Of a DNA stretch of 64,000 bases, positions 44,903-57,258 are shown one piece after another; position 1 is the first letter of the stretch, and the number at the start of each line of letters is the position of its first letter. The notes beneath the pieces were generated by a model that did no database searches, was not told where the DNA came from, and saw nothing but the letters and a program-made list of their open reading frames with translations. The DNA is taken from NCBI GenBank assembly GCA_007570785.1, contig ML661902.1, forward strand, positions 1,411,044 to 1,475,043, given 5' to 3'. Position numbers and translations under genes: made by a program. The DNA is from Antilocapra americana. Lineage: Eukaryota; Chordata; Mammalia; Artiodactyla; Antilocapridae.

Positions 44903-47038
44903 CTGTGGCTAAAATCATGAACTCCTTATTACCAAATTCAGACTTAAATTGAAGAAAGTAGGGAAAACCACTAGACCATTCAGGTATGACCTAAATAAAA
45001 TCTCTTAAGATTATACAGTGAAAGTAGGAAATAAGAGTTAAGGAACTAAATCTGATAGACAGAGAGCCTGATAAACTATGGACGGAGGTTGGGGAAACTG
45101 TATGGGAGGCAGTGATCAAGGCCATCCCCAAAAAAAGAAATGCAAAAAAGCAAAATGGCTGTCTGAGGAGGCCTTACAAATAGCTGTGAAAAGAAGAAAA
45201 GCAAAAAATAACAGAGAAAAGGGAAGATATACTCATTTGAATGCAGAGGTCCAAGGAATAGTAAGGAGAGATAAGAAAGCCTTCCTCAGTGATCAGTGCA
45301 AAGAAATAGAGGAAAACAACAGAATAGGAGAGACTAACTATTTCTTCAAGAAAATTAGAGATACAAAGGGAACATTTCATGCAAAGATGGGCTCAATAAA
45401 AGACAGAAATGGTATGGACCAAACAGAAGCAGAAGATATTAAGAGGTGGCAAGAATACACAGAAGAATTGTACATAAAAGATCTTCACGACCCAGATAAT
45501 CATGATGGTGTGTTCACTTACCTAGAGTCAGACGTCCTGAAGGTGAAGACAAGTGGCCTTATCACTACGAACAAAGCTAGTGGAGGTGATAGAATTCCAG
45601 TTGAGCTATTTCAAATCCTAAAAGATGCTGCTGTGAAAGTGCTGCATTCAATATGCCAGCAAATTTGGAAAACTAAGCAGTGGCCACAGAACTGGAAACC
45701 GTCAGTTTTCATTCCAATCCCAAAGAAAGGCAATGCCAAAGATTGCTCAGACTACCGCACAGTTCCATTCATCTCACATGCCTGTAATGTAATGCTCAAA
45801 ATTCTCCACGCAAGGTTTCAACAATAAGTGAACCATAAATTTCCAGATGTTCAAGTTGGATATATATAAAAGGCATAGGAACTAGAGATCAAATAGCCAA
45901 GATCTGCTGGATCATTGAAAAAGCAAGAGAATATCAGAAAAACATCTATTTCTGCTTTCTTGACTATGTCAGAGCCTTTGACTGTGTGGATCACAACAAA
46001 TTGTGGAAAATTGAAAGAGATGGGAATACCAGAACACCTGACCTGCCTCTTGAGAAATTGGTATGCAGGTCAGGAAGCAACAGTTAGAACCGGACATGGA
46101 ACAACAGACTGGTTCCAAATAGGAAAAGGAGTATGTCAAGGCTGTATATTGTCACCCTGCTTATTTAACTTATTTGTAGACACATCATGAGAAACACTGG
46201 GATGGATAAATCACAAGCTGGAATCAAGATTGCCTGGATAAATATCAATAACCTCAGCTAGGCAGATGAAACCACCCTTATGGCAGAAAGTGAAGAAGAA
46301 CTAAAGAGCCTCTTGATGAAAGTGAAAGAGGAGAGTGAAAAAGTTGGCTTAAAGCTCAACATTCAAAATACTAAGATCATAGCATCTGGTCCCATTACCT
46401 CATGGTGAATAGTTGGAGAAATAGTGGCTGACTTTATTTTTGGGGGCTCCAAAATCACTGCAGGTGTGACTGCAGCCATGAAATTAAAAGACACTTATTC
46501 CTTGGAAGACAAGTTATGACCCACCTAGACAGCATATTAAAAAGCAGAGACATTACTTTGCCAACAAAGATTCATCTAGTCAAGGCTATGGTTTTTCCAG
46601 TAGTCATGTATAGATGTGAGAGTTGGACTTTAAACAAAGCTGAACACCAAAGAATCAATGCTTTTGAACTGTGGTTTTGGAGAAGACTCTTGAGAGTCTC
46701 TTGGACTGCAAGGAGATCCAATCAGTTCATCCTAAATGAGATCAGTCCTGAGTGTTCATTGGAAAGACTGATGTTGAAGTTGAAAACTCCAATACTTTGT
46801 CCACCTGATGCGAAGAACTGACTCATTTGAAAAGACCTTGATGCTGGGAAAGACTGAATGCAGGAGGAAAAGCGGGCAACAGAGGATCAGATGGTTGGAT
46901 GGTATCACTGACTCTATGGATGTGAGTTTGGGCAAACTCCAGGAGTTGATGATGGACAGGGAGGCCTGTCGTGCTGCAGTCCGTGGGGTCACAAGGAGTC
47001 AGACACGATTGAGCAACTGAACTGAACTGTACTGAAGT
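44903..47038 (+). mobile_element. BovB LINE copy C, 5' truncated
   Basis: Runs from the end of the endonuclease region (tcatgaactccttattaccaaattc) through RT to the BovB 3' terminus with the short tail gaactgaactgtactgaa. The duplication AGACAAA (44896-44902, 47039-47045) restores L1 ORF2 text when the insert is removed. Most of the endonuclease is absent. Confidence 0.95.
45078..46821 (+). pseudogene. BovB reverse transcriptase (copy C)
   Basis: The longest frame of the window, 249 codons (45078-45827), covers the linker and RT fingers: KKAKWLSEEAL, KKIRDTKGTFHAKMGSIKDRN, NKASGGDRIPVELFQIL, WPQNWKPSVFIPIPKKGNAKDCSDYR. Motif A (FLDYVRAFDCVDHNKLW) follows in another frame at about 45957-46007. 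GKGVCQGCILSPCLFNL is in 45915-46190. The catalytic box is destroyed: stop-A-D-E at 46259-46270, the tyrosine codon now TAG and the second Asp a Glu. The C-terminal block (46516-46821) keeps SWTLNKAEHQRI. At least three frameshifts. Confidence 0.92.
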
Positions 47039-47306
47039 AGACAAAAGAACTGTACACAGATAATTAGAAGACACTAATGAAAGAAATCAAAGATGACATA
47101 AACAGATGGAGAGACATTCCATTCCATGATCCTGGGTAGGAAGAATCAATATTGTGAAAATGACCATACTACCAAACTCCGTTTACAGATTCAATCTACA
47201 GATTCAGATTCCTATCAAATTATCACTGACATTTTTCACAGAGCTAGAACAAAAAATTTCACAATTCATATGGAAACACAAATGACCCTACATAGCCAAA
47301 GCAATC

Positions 47307-48084
47307 TTCACATTGACCTTCACAGATATTTCTGTGCATGGGTTTCTGTACTGGTTGTGACTCTCTTTACCTACTTATCAGTCTTTCAAATTTGGGATGC
47401 AGTGGTTTGCTCTATGATCTCACTTCTATATTGGATCTAAGAAAAGTCATTTCTTTTTCAGTTTATTCAGTTTTTCACTCATTGTTAGTTCAGAAAGTAG
47501 AGACTTTTAAGTTACTTACACATCAGACCAGAAACCCCACCCTTTAAATTTTATAGGCAATTATATACAGGTTCAGAAAGTTATCTGGTTTTAAATCTTC
47601 AAAGTATGCAAGTATTGGGGGACATCTTACATTGTTACCTATGAAGAAGTCTCATAAAAAGAGTTTTCTCACGAACAGACTTGACAACCATGTGGCTGAG
47701 GTAAAGCCATCTTGGTTTTTTGCTAAATTCAACTACATACATGATTAGACAGTCACTACCCCAACCTTTGGGTGCCATTATCAGTAGTTACAAAGGTACA
47801 CAGGAGCTCCACAGATATGACTGCTTTTTCCACCACTCCCATGTCACTAGGACAGTAGTTAAGAAAGGGCCCTTGGATTTAGGGTGTTCAAGTAAAGATT
47901 TCTATCCTACACTCCCCTAAATCCTGGAAATTCTAATCCCTCAGAACCCTATGAACAGAAGACAACCCAATACTCTTGCACTTACCACCCTCATTCATTT
48001 CCTATTGTATTTCCTTGTTTTTCTCAATAGCATTACCACCATATCACACACAAACATATACATATGTATCTATGTAAAATTTAT
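47307..48084. other. intergenic, with old antisense L1 trace
   Basis: Positions about 47440-47540 resemble the complement of an old L1 5' or 3' end (tttttcagtttattcagtttttcactcattgttag, cacatcagaccagaaacccc). The rest is unassigned. No gene. Confidence 0.4.
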
Positions 48085-48215
48085 ATGCCACCCTATGAGA
48101 ATATCAATTCTGTGAAGTCAGGAACTTTGCTGTTTCTTTGATTCATTTACATCCCCAGAGCCTAAAGCAGTGCCTGGCATATAGTAGGTTTGCAAATATT
48201 CATGGAATGAATGCT
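48085..48215 (+). mobile_element. L2 LINE 3' end
   Basis: Order ttctgtgaagtcaggaactttgc, ccccagagcctaaagcagtgcctggcatatagtagg, aaatattcatggaatgaatg matches an L2 terminus. Confidence 0.75.
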
Positions 48216-48282
48216 TCTCTCATAAAAAAATTTCAATTGGAATGATTCTATGTCTAAGCTATCAATCAGTTTGGACAGTTTT

Positions 48283-48637
48283 TTTTAAATATATAATTTT
48301 ATTTACTTTTTTTTGGCTGTGCTAGGTCTTCAATGCTACACGGGCTTTTCTCTAGTTGCAGAGAGAGGGATCTACTCTTTGTTTCAGCGTGGGGCTGCTC
48401 ATTGTGCTGGCCTCTCCTATTGAGGAGCACAGGCTCTAGGGTGTGAGGCTTCAGAAGCTGTGGCATGTGGGCTCAGCAGTTGTGGTTCCCAAGCTCTAGA
48501 GCACAAGCTCAATAGCTTTGGTGCACAGGCCCAGCTACTCCAGAGCACATAGGATCTTCCTGGATCAGGGATTGAACCTGTGTCTCTTGCAAAGGCAGGC
48601 AGATTCATTACCACTGAGCCACCAGGGAAGCCACAGG
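48283..48637 (-). mobile_element. CHR-1-like SINE (long form)
   Basis: Complement orientation: poly-T, ggctgtgctaggtcttcaatgc, ttttctctagttgcagagag, then accactgagccaccagggaagcc. Duplications TTGGACAGTTTT (48271-48282) and TTGGATAGTTTT (48638-48649) differ at one base. Confidence 0.88.
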
Positions 48638-48995
48638 TTGGATAGTTTTAAAACTCAATTGACTTATTTTGACTGGCAAAAACATTGTCAAAAATGTCAT
48701 TACACTGGCATAATACATATCTTCTCACTAATATAATTATGGGTAAAATTATTTGCATTTCCCCAAAATATTTACCCGATATAACGTCCTCACATTTTTA
48801 ACCCAGTGTTCACTGCTGTGCTGCCCCTGGTTTATTTTCAAAGAAAGTTGTGATGAAAACACCTTCAGGCTCCAGGTCTCTGAAGGTGGAGGTCCCTTAC
48901 TGCAGACAGGTGGTCATAATACAAATCATTTTGTGAAAACTTGTGTCCCCAGGCTGCAGAGGGGAGTGAAAACAACTAAGTACTCAGAGTAACTT

Positions 48996-49210
48996 GGGGT
49001 TTCCCATGTGGTGCTAGTGGTAAAGAACCCACCTGCAGAGATATAAGAGATGGGGGTTCAGCCCCTAGGTCAGGAAGAACCCTGAAGGAGGGCATGGCAA
49101 TCCACTTCATTACTCTTGACTGGTGAATACCCATGGACAGAGGAGCCAGGTGGGTTACAGTCAATGGGGTCGCAAAGAAATAGACATGATTGAAGTGATT
49201 TAGCACGTAT
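48996..49210 (+). mobile_element. Bov-tA SINE
   Basis: Plus-strand copy from ggggtttcccatgtggtgctagtgg to tagacatgattgaagtgatttagc. Moderately diverged; no clear duplication. Confidence 0.88.
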
Positions 49211-49558
49211 AATATTCTCAAACTCTAGAATATAATATGTGGCATAGATACCTAAATGAGGTGCAGTAATGATTTAAATATCACATTAATATAGAAATGT
49301 TCTATATAATATTTGAAATATTGTACTAAAAATGTTATGTCTAGCAAATAAATACTAAAACTTTAAAAAAAATATGAATGAGTGGTACAATTGTAGGTTT
49401 TTTCTTCTTTACACTTTGATACTATCCAAATTTTCTATAATGAATGTGTCTAGAGGAAGTATTATTTGAAACAAAGAGTATTTTAGGATCCTGAAGATAA
49501 AATATAAATGGCACAGTAAAATCATAGACAGAAAGTTTATACAGAATGGTCTATTTTC
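49211..49558. other. AT-rich sequence, nothing seen
   Basis: About 350 bp without recognised features. Confidence 0.5.
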
Positions 49559-49569
49559 TCATTTACCTT

Positions 49570-49826
49570 TTTTAAAAAAAATACTTTTTTTTTTTTTTTT
49601 ATTTGGCTACATCAGTTGTCAGTTGCAGTGCACGGGATCTTTGTCCCATTGCATGGGCTTCTCTGGTTGTGCATGCAGGCTCCAGGGGGCACAGGCTCAG
49701 TGGTTGCATCATGTGGGCTTAGTTGCGGCTCAACATGTTGTCTCTTAGTTCCCAGACCAGGGACTGAAACTGTGTCCCCTGCAGTGGTGGACAGATTCTC
49801 AACCACTGGACCATCAGGGAAGTCCC
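49570..49826 (-). mobile_element. CHR-type SINE
   Basis: Complement orientation with a poly-T at 49585-49601, then gcatgggcttctctggttgtgc and accactggaccatcagggaagtcc. Duplications TCATTTACCTT (49559-49569) and TCATTTATCTT (49827-49837), 10 of 11 identical. Confidence 0.88.
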
Positions 49827-50029
49827 TCATTTATCTTAATATATACAGCAGAGATAATGGAAACGTTTTGTCACCTTTATGGTGACCACAAGTTCTAAAA
49901 TCATCATCATCAAAACCACCTAAAATCATCAGAGCAAAGGATTTAACTCTTATTTTTCATCAGAATTCATTATTTGGGTTCTATTTCTATTTCATGTGAA
50001 TTAGGGAGCATATTTTGTTAATAAAGTTA

Positions 50030-51020
50030 ATAGAACATTTTCAGATTTACAGGAAAAGAATAAAATGATTTCCCATAAACTCGGTACCCAGGTTCTCCTG
50101 TTATTAACATCTTACATTAGTATGGTGCATTTGTTATAATTAATGAAACAATATTAATTACTTTTAATGAACATCTATACTTTATTCAGATTTCTTTAGG
50201 TTTACACAGTGTCCTTTTGTTTTTATTATTGCAGAATCCCATCCGAAATGATACAACTAAATGTACCATGTTGCATTTAGCTGTGAGGTTCCCTTAGGCT
50301 ACTCTTCACTGACAATTATTAGAGTCTCCTTGCTTTTGATGACCATGGCATTTTTGAGGAATACTGATAAAATATTTTCTAAAACGCACCTCTACTGGGA
50401 TTTGCCTGAAGTACTTGACCAGTGTCATGTGTTTTTGAGAGGAAGATTATAAAAGTGAAGGGCTTTATCCTCCCATCATATCAACGGTACATCCTATTGA
50501 CATGACCTTCCGGGCCCTCCGGCGGCCCAGCAGTTAAGACTTTGCCTTCTAATGCAGAGGGTGTGGGTTCAGTCCTGGTTGGGGAGCTGAGATCCTATAT
50601 GCCTCATGTCAAGAAAACAAAACACAAAATAGAAGCAATACTGTACAAATTCAATAAACACTATAAAAATGGTCCACGTGAAAAAAAAAATCATGACTTA
50701 TCTTTGATGTTGATCTTCATTATCTGGGTCATTTCTCCACTGTAAAATAATTACCTTTGCCCCATTCCTTACTGTACTCTTTGGAAGGGAGTCCCCATGC
50801 CTAGCTCTCACTTAATATCTGGGAAACTACATTCCATTATTTTTTTTTTTTTGAGGATAAAGTATCTACATAAATTATTTGGAATTCTTCTAAAAGAGAT
50901 TTTTGTCTCTTCTCTTTTACTTATTTATTTATTCATTTATTTATATCAGTATGAACTCAATGATACTTACTTGATACTTTGGTTAAATTTCAGTACCACT
51001 TTATTCCTCTGCTTATGATT
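50030..51020 (-). mobile_element. old LINE-1 (L1M-type) 3' region, split by CHR
   Basis: Complement of an old L1 3' region: ttctcctgttattaacatcttacattag, gtgcatttgttataattaatgaaac, then after the SINE gggtcatttctccactgtaaaataattac and tgcctagctctcacttaatatc. Diverged; the outer borders are approximate. Confidence 0.55.
50509..50691 (+). mobile_element. CHR-type SINE
   Basis: Plus strand: ccgggccctccggcggcccagcag, cctggttggggagctgagatcc, A-rich tail ending at 50690. Duplication CATGACCT (50501-50508) / CATGACTT (50692-50699). Confidence 0.85.
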
Positions 51021-51065
51021 CTGTCCCTAGCTATTCATTTGACTCTTGTGTCTCTTTTCTGCCTC

Positions 51066-51091
51066 TGTGTGTGTGTGTGTGTGTGTGTGTG
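51066..51091. repeat. (TG)13 microsatellite
   Basis: An uninterrupted TG dinucleotide tract. Confidence 0.95.
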
Positions 51092-51321
51092 CAGCATTTC
51101 TCCACTTTCTAGCATTACAAGATGATCCAGGCTTGTCTTCTATATTTCCTGCCCCAAACCTGCAATCATTTTTCTCTGGAGCTCTGGTTCCTTTGATTAG
51201 AAAATGATATAGAAACCAAGATCTGGGCACTAGGTACCCTTTTCTAAAAGAGTACTGTTTCTTATAAACTTTTTCTGCTCCAAAACAAAGAAATATGTGT
51301 GTATATTAACCCATGTATATA

Positions 51322-51532
51322 TGTGTGTGCTTAATTGCTGTCATGTCTGACTCTTTGTGACCCCATGGACTGCAGCCTGCCAGTCTCCTCTGTCCACGGG
51401 ATTTCCCAGGCAAGAGTATTGAAATGAGTTACCATTTCCTCTTCCAAGGGATCTTCCCAACCTAGGGGTCGAGCTGTATCTCCTGCACTGAAAGTGGATT
51501 CTTTACCAGCTGAGCCACCAGGGAAGCACTCA
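51322..51532 (-). mobile_element. Bov-tA SINE
   Basis: A minus-strand copy ending ccaccagggaagcactca. The duplication CCATGTATATA is exact at 51311-51321 and 51533-51543. Confidence 0.93.
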
Positions 51533-51929
51533 CCATGTATATACAAATATTTACAAATTTCACTAATTAGGTAACCATCTGTGTGTATCTGTTAAGCTAA
51601 ACATAAGTTAATACTGATGTCTTTAACTCTAATCAATTGCTTTACTGATGATTTTATTCTCCTTCCTTTGCTTATTTGTAAATTCTTACTCCAACAGCAA
51701 GAAAGCTGGCTACCATCCGCAATCTATTTACTTTTGCAATTCTAGTATACAAGTACACCAGTATCAGAAATGTTAACCCATTCTCCCATGGAAGGGTGGA
51801 GATCTTCATAAACCATGTACAGTGCTTATGCATAGTTCTTCTGCCTTTACTCTTACAGGTTCTACTTGTTTCCAAAGTTGGTTAAGTAATTACCACTTCT
51901 CCCTACCATCTTCAATGAGGCTGTTTAAT
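51533..51929. other. intergenic sequence, nothing seen
   Basis: About 400 bp of unassigned sequence between SINE and old L1. Confidence 0.45.
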
Positions 51930-52880
51930 TTTTTTTGGAATATATTTATATTTTTGTCACATATTGCATTCCACCCTGTAATCTTAGGACCTACTAAATA
52001 GATTTTTCAAAATTTGCATACACTGTTTCACTCTTTGTACATTAGACTTCTATGGGTCTTGATATAATGTTATATATCCACCACTGCAGTTTTATACTGA
52101 ATAGTTTCACCATCGTGTATGTCTTCTGTTCTTCACCTATTTAACTCTTTCTTTTTCTTTCCTCAAACTACTGATCTTTTTATTGTGTATGTTTGCCTTT
52201 CCAGATGTTGTATACTTAGAATTACATACCATGTAATCTTTTCAGACTAGTTTCTTTCACTTAAAAATATAATTCATATTTTCTGGTGAAAATTCAACTC
52301 AAAATTGACATATCATTTATTTTTATCACTGAGTGATATTTCATTTTATTTTGAGATTTCATAGTTTATTCATTCACCTGTTGAAGGACATAACAGTTGC
52401 TTCCAAGTTTTGGTGATGATGACTAAAGTTGTTACAAACATTTTTGAGCAGGCTATTATGTGGACATAAGTTTGCATAAAGCTGGACATAATATCTAGAA
52501 GCACAACTGTTTATGCTGTTAATGTAATTAGATGTAAGACTGCACAATTTTCCTGTCCCACTAGGAGGAGTGCTCCAAATCCTTACCACCTTTGGTATTT
52601 TCAATATAATAAAATTTTTACCCATTCGAAACTTGGAATTTTCCACTGAGAAATAACGTTGATAATATTTTCATATACTTATTTCTGTCTATAATATCTT
52701 TTCTGGTGATTTTTTTTAAAGTTAGGTTTGTAATTTCTTCTTGATTGAGTTTTCAGAGCTATTTGTATCTTTTAAAGTTCTTTTCAGGTATGTATTTTGC
52801 AAATATTTCCAATAGTCTGTAACTATTAGTACTCTTGTATCATGTTGAGTTCAATATATTTTTGAAAAATTTTGATTTAT
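51930..52880 (-). mobile_element. old LINE-1 3' region, antisense
   Basis: Diverged complement of an L1 3' UTR / ORF2 end: tcattcacctgttgaaggacataac, gttgcttccaagttttgg, tttcctgtcccactagg, then tctgtaactattagtactcttg. It leads into ORF2 sequence at 52881 with a large internal stretch missing. Confidence 0.6.
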
Positions 52881-53550
52881 GTTCATGAGAGATATTGATC
52901 TAAAATTTTCCTCCCTTGCAGTGTCCTTGCCTGGTTTTGGTATTAGGGTAATGCTGGCCTAATAGTTTGAATGTTTCTTCTGTATCTATATTTTGGAATA
53001 GATTGTGGAGAATTGGTGTGATTTCTTCTTTAAATATTTGGTATTTAAATGAAACCATTTGAGCCAAATTTTTCTCTTTTGAAAGGTACTTATTGATTCA
53101 AATTCTTTAATAGATATAAACTATCCAAATTAGATATTCTCCCTGTGTGAATTTTGGTATTTTTATATTTTTCAATGAGTTGATCTATTTTTTTTATAAG
53201 GTATCAATTTGGAAACATAAAGCTGTTAATATTGTTTTATTATTCTATTAATGTCCTTGGAAGCATTAGTGATGATCGCTTTTTATTTTTTGATACTGTT
53301 AATTTGTTTATTCTCTATTTTTCCTTGGTTAATCTGCCTACAGTTTTATCAATTTTGTTGATCATTTCAAAGAACTAGCTTTTGGTTTCACTAATTTTCT
53401 GTATTCTGCTTTTAATTTCATTGACTTCTGCTCTAATATTATTTCCTTTATATTACTTAGTCTTATTGGAATTTTTTCTGTAGTTTCCCAAGGGGGAAAC
53501 TTAGATTATTGATTACAGAGCTTTCTTTTTTACTAACTAATGAGCTTAAT

Positions 53551-56326
53551 CCACAACTGGGTGTTGCTTTTGCTTTGGCTCTGTCTCTTCTTTCTTTCTG
53601 GAGTTATTTCTCCCAAGGATTTCCAGTAGCATATTGGGCACCTACTGACCTGGGGAGTTTATCTTTCCATGTCCTATCTTTTTCCTTTTGATACTGTCCA
53701 TGGGGTTCTCAGGGCAAGAATACTGAAGAGATATTCCCTTCCCAGGGGACCACATTTTGTCAGAACTCTTCACCATGACCCGTCTGTCTTGGGTGGCCCT
53801 ACATAGCATGGCTCAAAGTTTCATTGAGTTAGACAAGGCTGTGGTCTATGTGATCAGATTCGTTAGTTTTCTGTGACTGTGATTTTCATTCTGACTGCCC
53901 TCTGATGGATAAGGATCAGAGGCTTATGGAAGCTTCCTGATGGGAAAGACTGACTGTGGGGGAAATTGGGTCTTGTTCTGATGGGCAGGGCCATGCTTAG
54001 TAAAGAGCAATATTGCACAGGAACTTGGAATGTTAGGTCCATGAATCAAGGCAAATTGGAAGTGGTCAAACAGGAGATGACAAGAGTGAACATCAACATT
54101 TTAGGAATTAGAGAACTAAAATGGACTGGAATGGGTGAATTTAACTCAGATGACCATTTTATCTATTACTGTGGGAAAGAATCCCTTAGAAGAAATGGAG
54201 TAGCCATCACAGTCAACAAAAGTCCAAAATGCAGTACTTGCATGCAATCTCAAAAATGACAGAATGATCTCTGTTTGTTTCCAAGGCAAACATTCAATAT
54301 CATAGTAATCCAAGTCTATGCCCCAACCAGTAATGCTGAAGAAGCTGAACAGTTCTATGAAGACCTACAAGACCTTCCAAAACTAACACCCAAAAAAGAT
54401 GTCCTTTTCATTATAGGGACTGGAATGCAAAAGTAGGAAGTCAAGAGATACCTGGAGTAACAGGCAAATTTGGCCATGGAATACAAAATGAAGCAGGGCA
54501 AAGGCTAACAGAATTTTGCCAAAAGAACGCACTGGTCATAGCAAACATCCTCTTCCAACAACACAAGAGAAGACTCTACACATGTACATCATCAGATGGT
54601 CAATACTGAAATCAGACTGATTATATTGTTTGCAGCCAAAGATGGAGAAGCTCTATACAGTCAACAAAAACAAGACTGGGAGCTGACTGTGGCTCAGATC
54701 ATGAACTCCTTATTGCCAAATTCAAACTTAAATTGAAGGAAAAGTAGGGAAAACCACTAGACCATTCAGGTATGACCTAAATCAAATCCCTTACAATTAT
54801 ACAGTGGAAATGACAAATAGAATCAATGGATTAGGTCTGATAGACAGAGAGCCTGAAGAACTATGGACAGAGGTTCATGAAACTGTACAGGAGACAGGGA
54901 TCAAGACCATCCCCAAGGAAAACAAATGCAAAAAGGCAAAATGGTTCTCTGAGGAGGCCTTACTAATAGCTGTGAATAGAAGAGAAGTGAAAGGCAAAGG
55001 AGAAAAGGAAAGATATAACCATCTGAATGCAGAGTTCCAAAGAATAGCAAGGAGAGATAAGAAAGCCTTCCTCAGTGAACAATGCAAAGAAATAGAGGAA
55101 AACAATAGAATGGGAAAGTCTAGAGATCTCTTCAAGAAAATTAGAGATAATAAGGGAACATTTCATGCAAAGATGGGCACAATAAAGGACAGAAATTGAG
55201 CTGACCTAACAGAAGCAGATGATATTGAGGTGGCAAGAATACACAGAACTATAAAAAAAGATATTCACAATCCAGATAATCACAATGGTGTCATCACTCA
55301 CCTAGAGCCAGACATCTTGGAATGTGAAGTCAAGTGGGCCTTAGGAAGCATCACTATGAACAGAGCTAGTGGAGGTGATAGAATTCCAGTTGAGCTATTT
55401 CAAATCCTAAAAGATGATGCTGCAAAAGTGTGGCACCCAATACGCGAGCAAATTAGGAAAACTCAGCAGTGGCCACAGCACTGGAAAAGGTGAGTTTTCA
55501 TTCCAGTCCCAAAGAAAGGCAATGCCAAAGAATGGTCAAACTACCATACAACTGCACTAATATCACACGTTAGTAATGCTCAAAATTCTCCAAGCCAGTT
55601 TCAACAGTACGTGAACTGTGAACTTCCAGATGTTCAAGCTGGATTTAGAAAAGGCAGAAGAACTAGAGATCAAATTGCCAGCATCTGTTGGATCATTGAA
55701 AAAGCAAGAGAGTTCCAGAAAAATTTCTATTTCCGCTTTATTGATTATGCCAAAGCCTTTGACTATGTGGATCATAATAAACTGTGGAAAATTCTTAAAG
55801 AGCTGAGAATATCATAACACCTGACCTGCCTCCTGAGAAATCTGTATGCAGGTCAAGCAGCAACAGTTAGAACTGGACATGGAATAAGACTGGTTCCAAA
55901 TCGGGAAAGGAATACATCAAGGCTGTCACCCTGCTTATTTAACTTCTATGCAGAGTATATTATGCGAAATGCTGGGCTGGGTGAAGCATAAGCTGGAATC
56001 AAGATTGCAGGGAGAAATATCAATTACCTCATATATGCAGATGATACCAACTTTATGGCATAAAGTGAAGAACTAAACAGATTCTTGATGAAAGTGAAAG
56101 AGGAGAGTAAAAGTTCACTGGAGAAGACCCTGATGCTGGAAAGATTGAAGGCGGGAGGATAATGGGATGACAAAGGTTGAGATGGTTGGATGGCATCATT
56201 GCCTCGATGGATATGAGTTTGATTAAACTCCGGGAGCTGGTGATAGACAGGGAAGCCTGGTGTGCTGCAGTCCATATGGTCATAAAGAGTTGGACACAAC
56301 TGAGCACTGAACTCAACTGAACTGAA
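53551..56326 (+). mobile_element. BovB LINE copy D, near full length with internal deletion
   Basis: The most complete copy: 5' UTR (acctggggagtttatctttcc, tgggtggccctacatagcatgg), endonuclease, RT, and 3' terminus with gaactcaactgaactgaa. Flanking ATGAGCTTAAT (53540-53550) and TATATGCTTAA (about 56325-56335) share GCTTAA and lie in continuous L1 text. About 0.5 kb of RT C-terminal sequence is missing near 56110. Multiple stops. Confidence 0.92.
53966..56100 (+). pseudogene. BovB endonuclease-reverse transcriptase ORF (copy D)
   Basis: The endonuclease start (53966-54259) shows TGTWNVRSMNQGKLEVV, the APE-type Asn in motif TWN, and ILGIRELKWTGMGEF with the catalytic-type Glu. The linker/RT fingers are at 54804-55493 in two frames (KKAKWFSEEAL, GGDRIPVELFQILKDD). 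Motif A (FIDYAKAFDYVDHNKLW) is within 55611-55817. The catalytic YADD box is intact at 56034-56045 (IYADDTNFM). The ORF then ends at a stop and the thumb is deleted. Unlike the other three copies covering this site it keeps the second Asp. Confidence 0.92.
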
Positions 56327-57258
56327 TATGCTTAATACTATAAATTTCCCTCTAAACACTGGTTTGCTGAATTCCCAAGATTGAGAATTTGAATTTTCAT
56401 TTTTAATTCAAAATATTTTAAAATTTCTCTTGTTTTCTTCTTTAACTCAAATGTTATTTCATACTATATTGTTTAATCTCCAAATATTTGGGAGTTTTTC
56501 TAGATATCTCTCTGTTACTGATTTCTAGTTTAATCCCACTCTGGTCTGAGAACATACCCTGTATAACTTATTTTATTTTAAATCTGGTAAGGTGTTATGA
56601 CTGAGCATATGGTCTGTCATTAAGATTGTTAAAGGGAATCTTGAGGTAAATGCTTATTCTGCTGGTGTTGGATAGGTATTATTTTATAAATGTTAATTAT
56701 TTCAGGTTGATTCATAATGCTATTCAGTTCATCTATATCCTTGCTGATTTTCTGCTTGCTTGTTGTGTCAGCTACTGACAGATAGGTGATAAAAACTCCA
56801 ACTATAATAGTGGATTTATCTATTTCTCCTTAAAGTTTTATCAGTATTTCTCTTCTCATATTTTGATGTGCTTTTTATTGAGGCATGTATGTATATAAAG
56901 AATCATTACATCTGCTGTGAACTGACCCTTTATCATTCTAGAAGCTTGTCTTAATCCCTAGTTGTTTTCCCTGATCTGAAGTCAGCGATATCTGAAATTA
57001 ATGAAGCCATCCTTATTTTCTTCTTATTAGTACTTACAAGATATTTCTGTTCCTTTATGTTTAGTCTGAGTGTTTATACTGAAAGTGGATTGCTTCTAAA
57101 CATTATAGAGTTGTTTTCTTTCAATATAATAATCTGTCTTTATATTTGTATAGTTAGGCTATTCACATTTAAAATGTATTTTTATATAGCTGAATTAATA
57201 ACTACCATGTTTCTGTTTTGTGTTCATTGCATTTTTTTTGGTCTTTTTTCTGATTTTT

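Larger units (their letters stand above)
44360..47306 (+). mobile_element. LINE-1 fragment carrying BovB copy C
   Basis: ORF2 sequence starts at about 44360 (atctcaatagacacagaaaacc). The frame 44413-44865 has the RT core [17 protein letters not shown] and an intact FADD box ([11 protein letters not shown]). After BovB it resumes at 47039 (agacaaaagaactgtacacag) and stops at about 47306 within ORF2 with no 3' UTR or A-tail. It is therefore truncated at both ends, and the right end is probably deleted. Confidence 0.87.

Noticed and set aside
51027..51230. 67-codon frame with a His-Thr run
   Set aside because: The run comes from the (TG)13 microsatellite; the same applies to the (CA)n-derived His-Thr run at 17628-17888.
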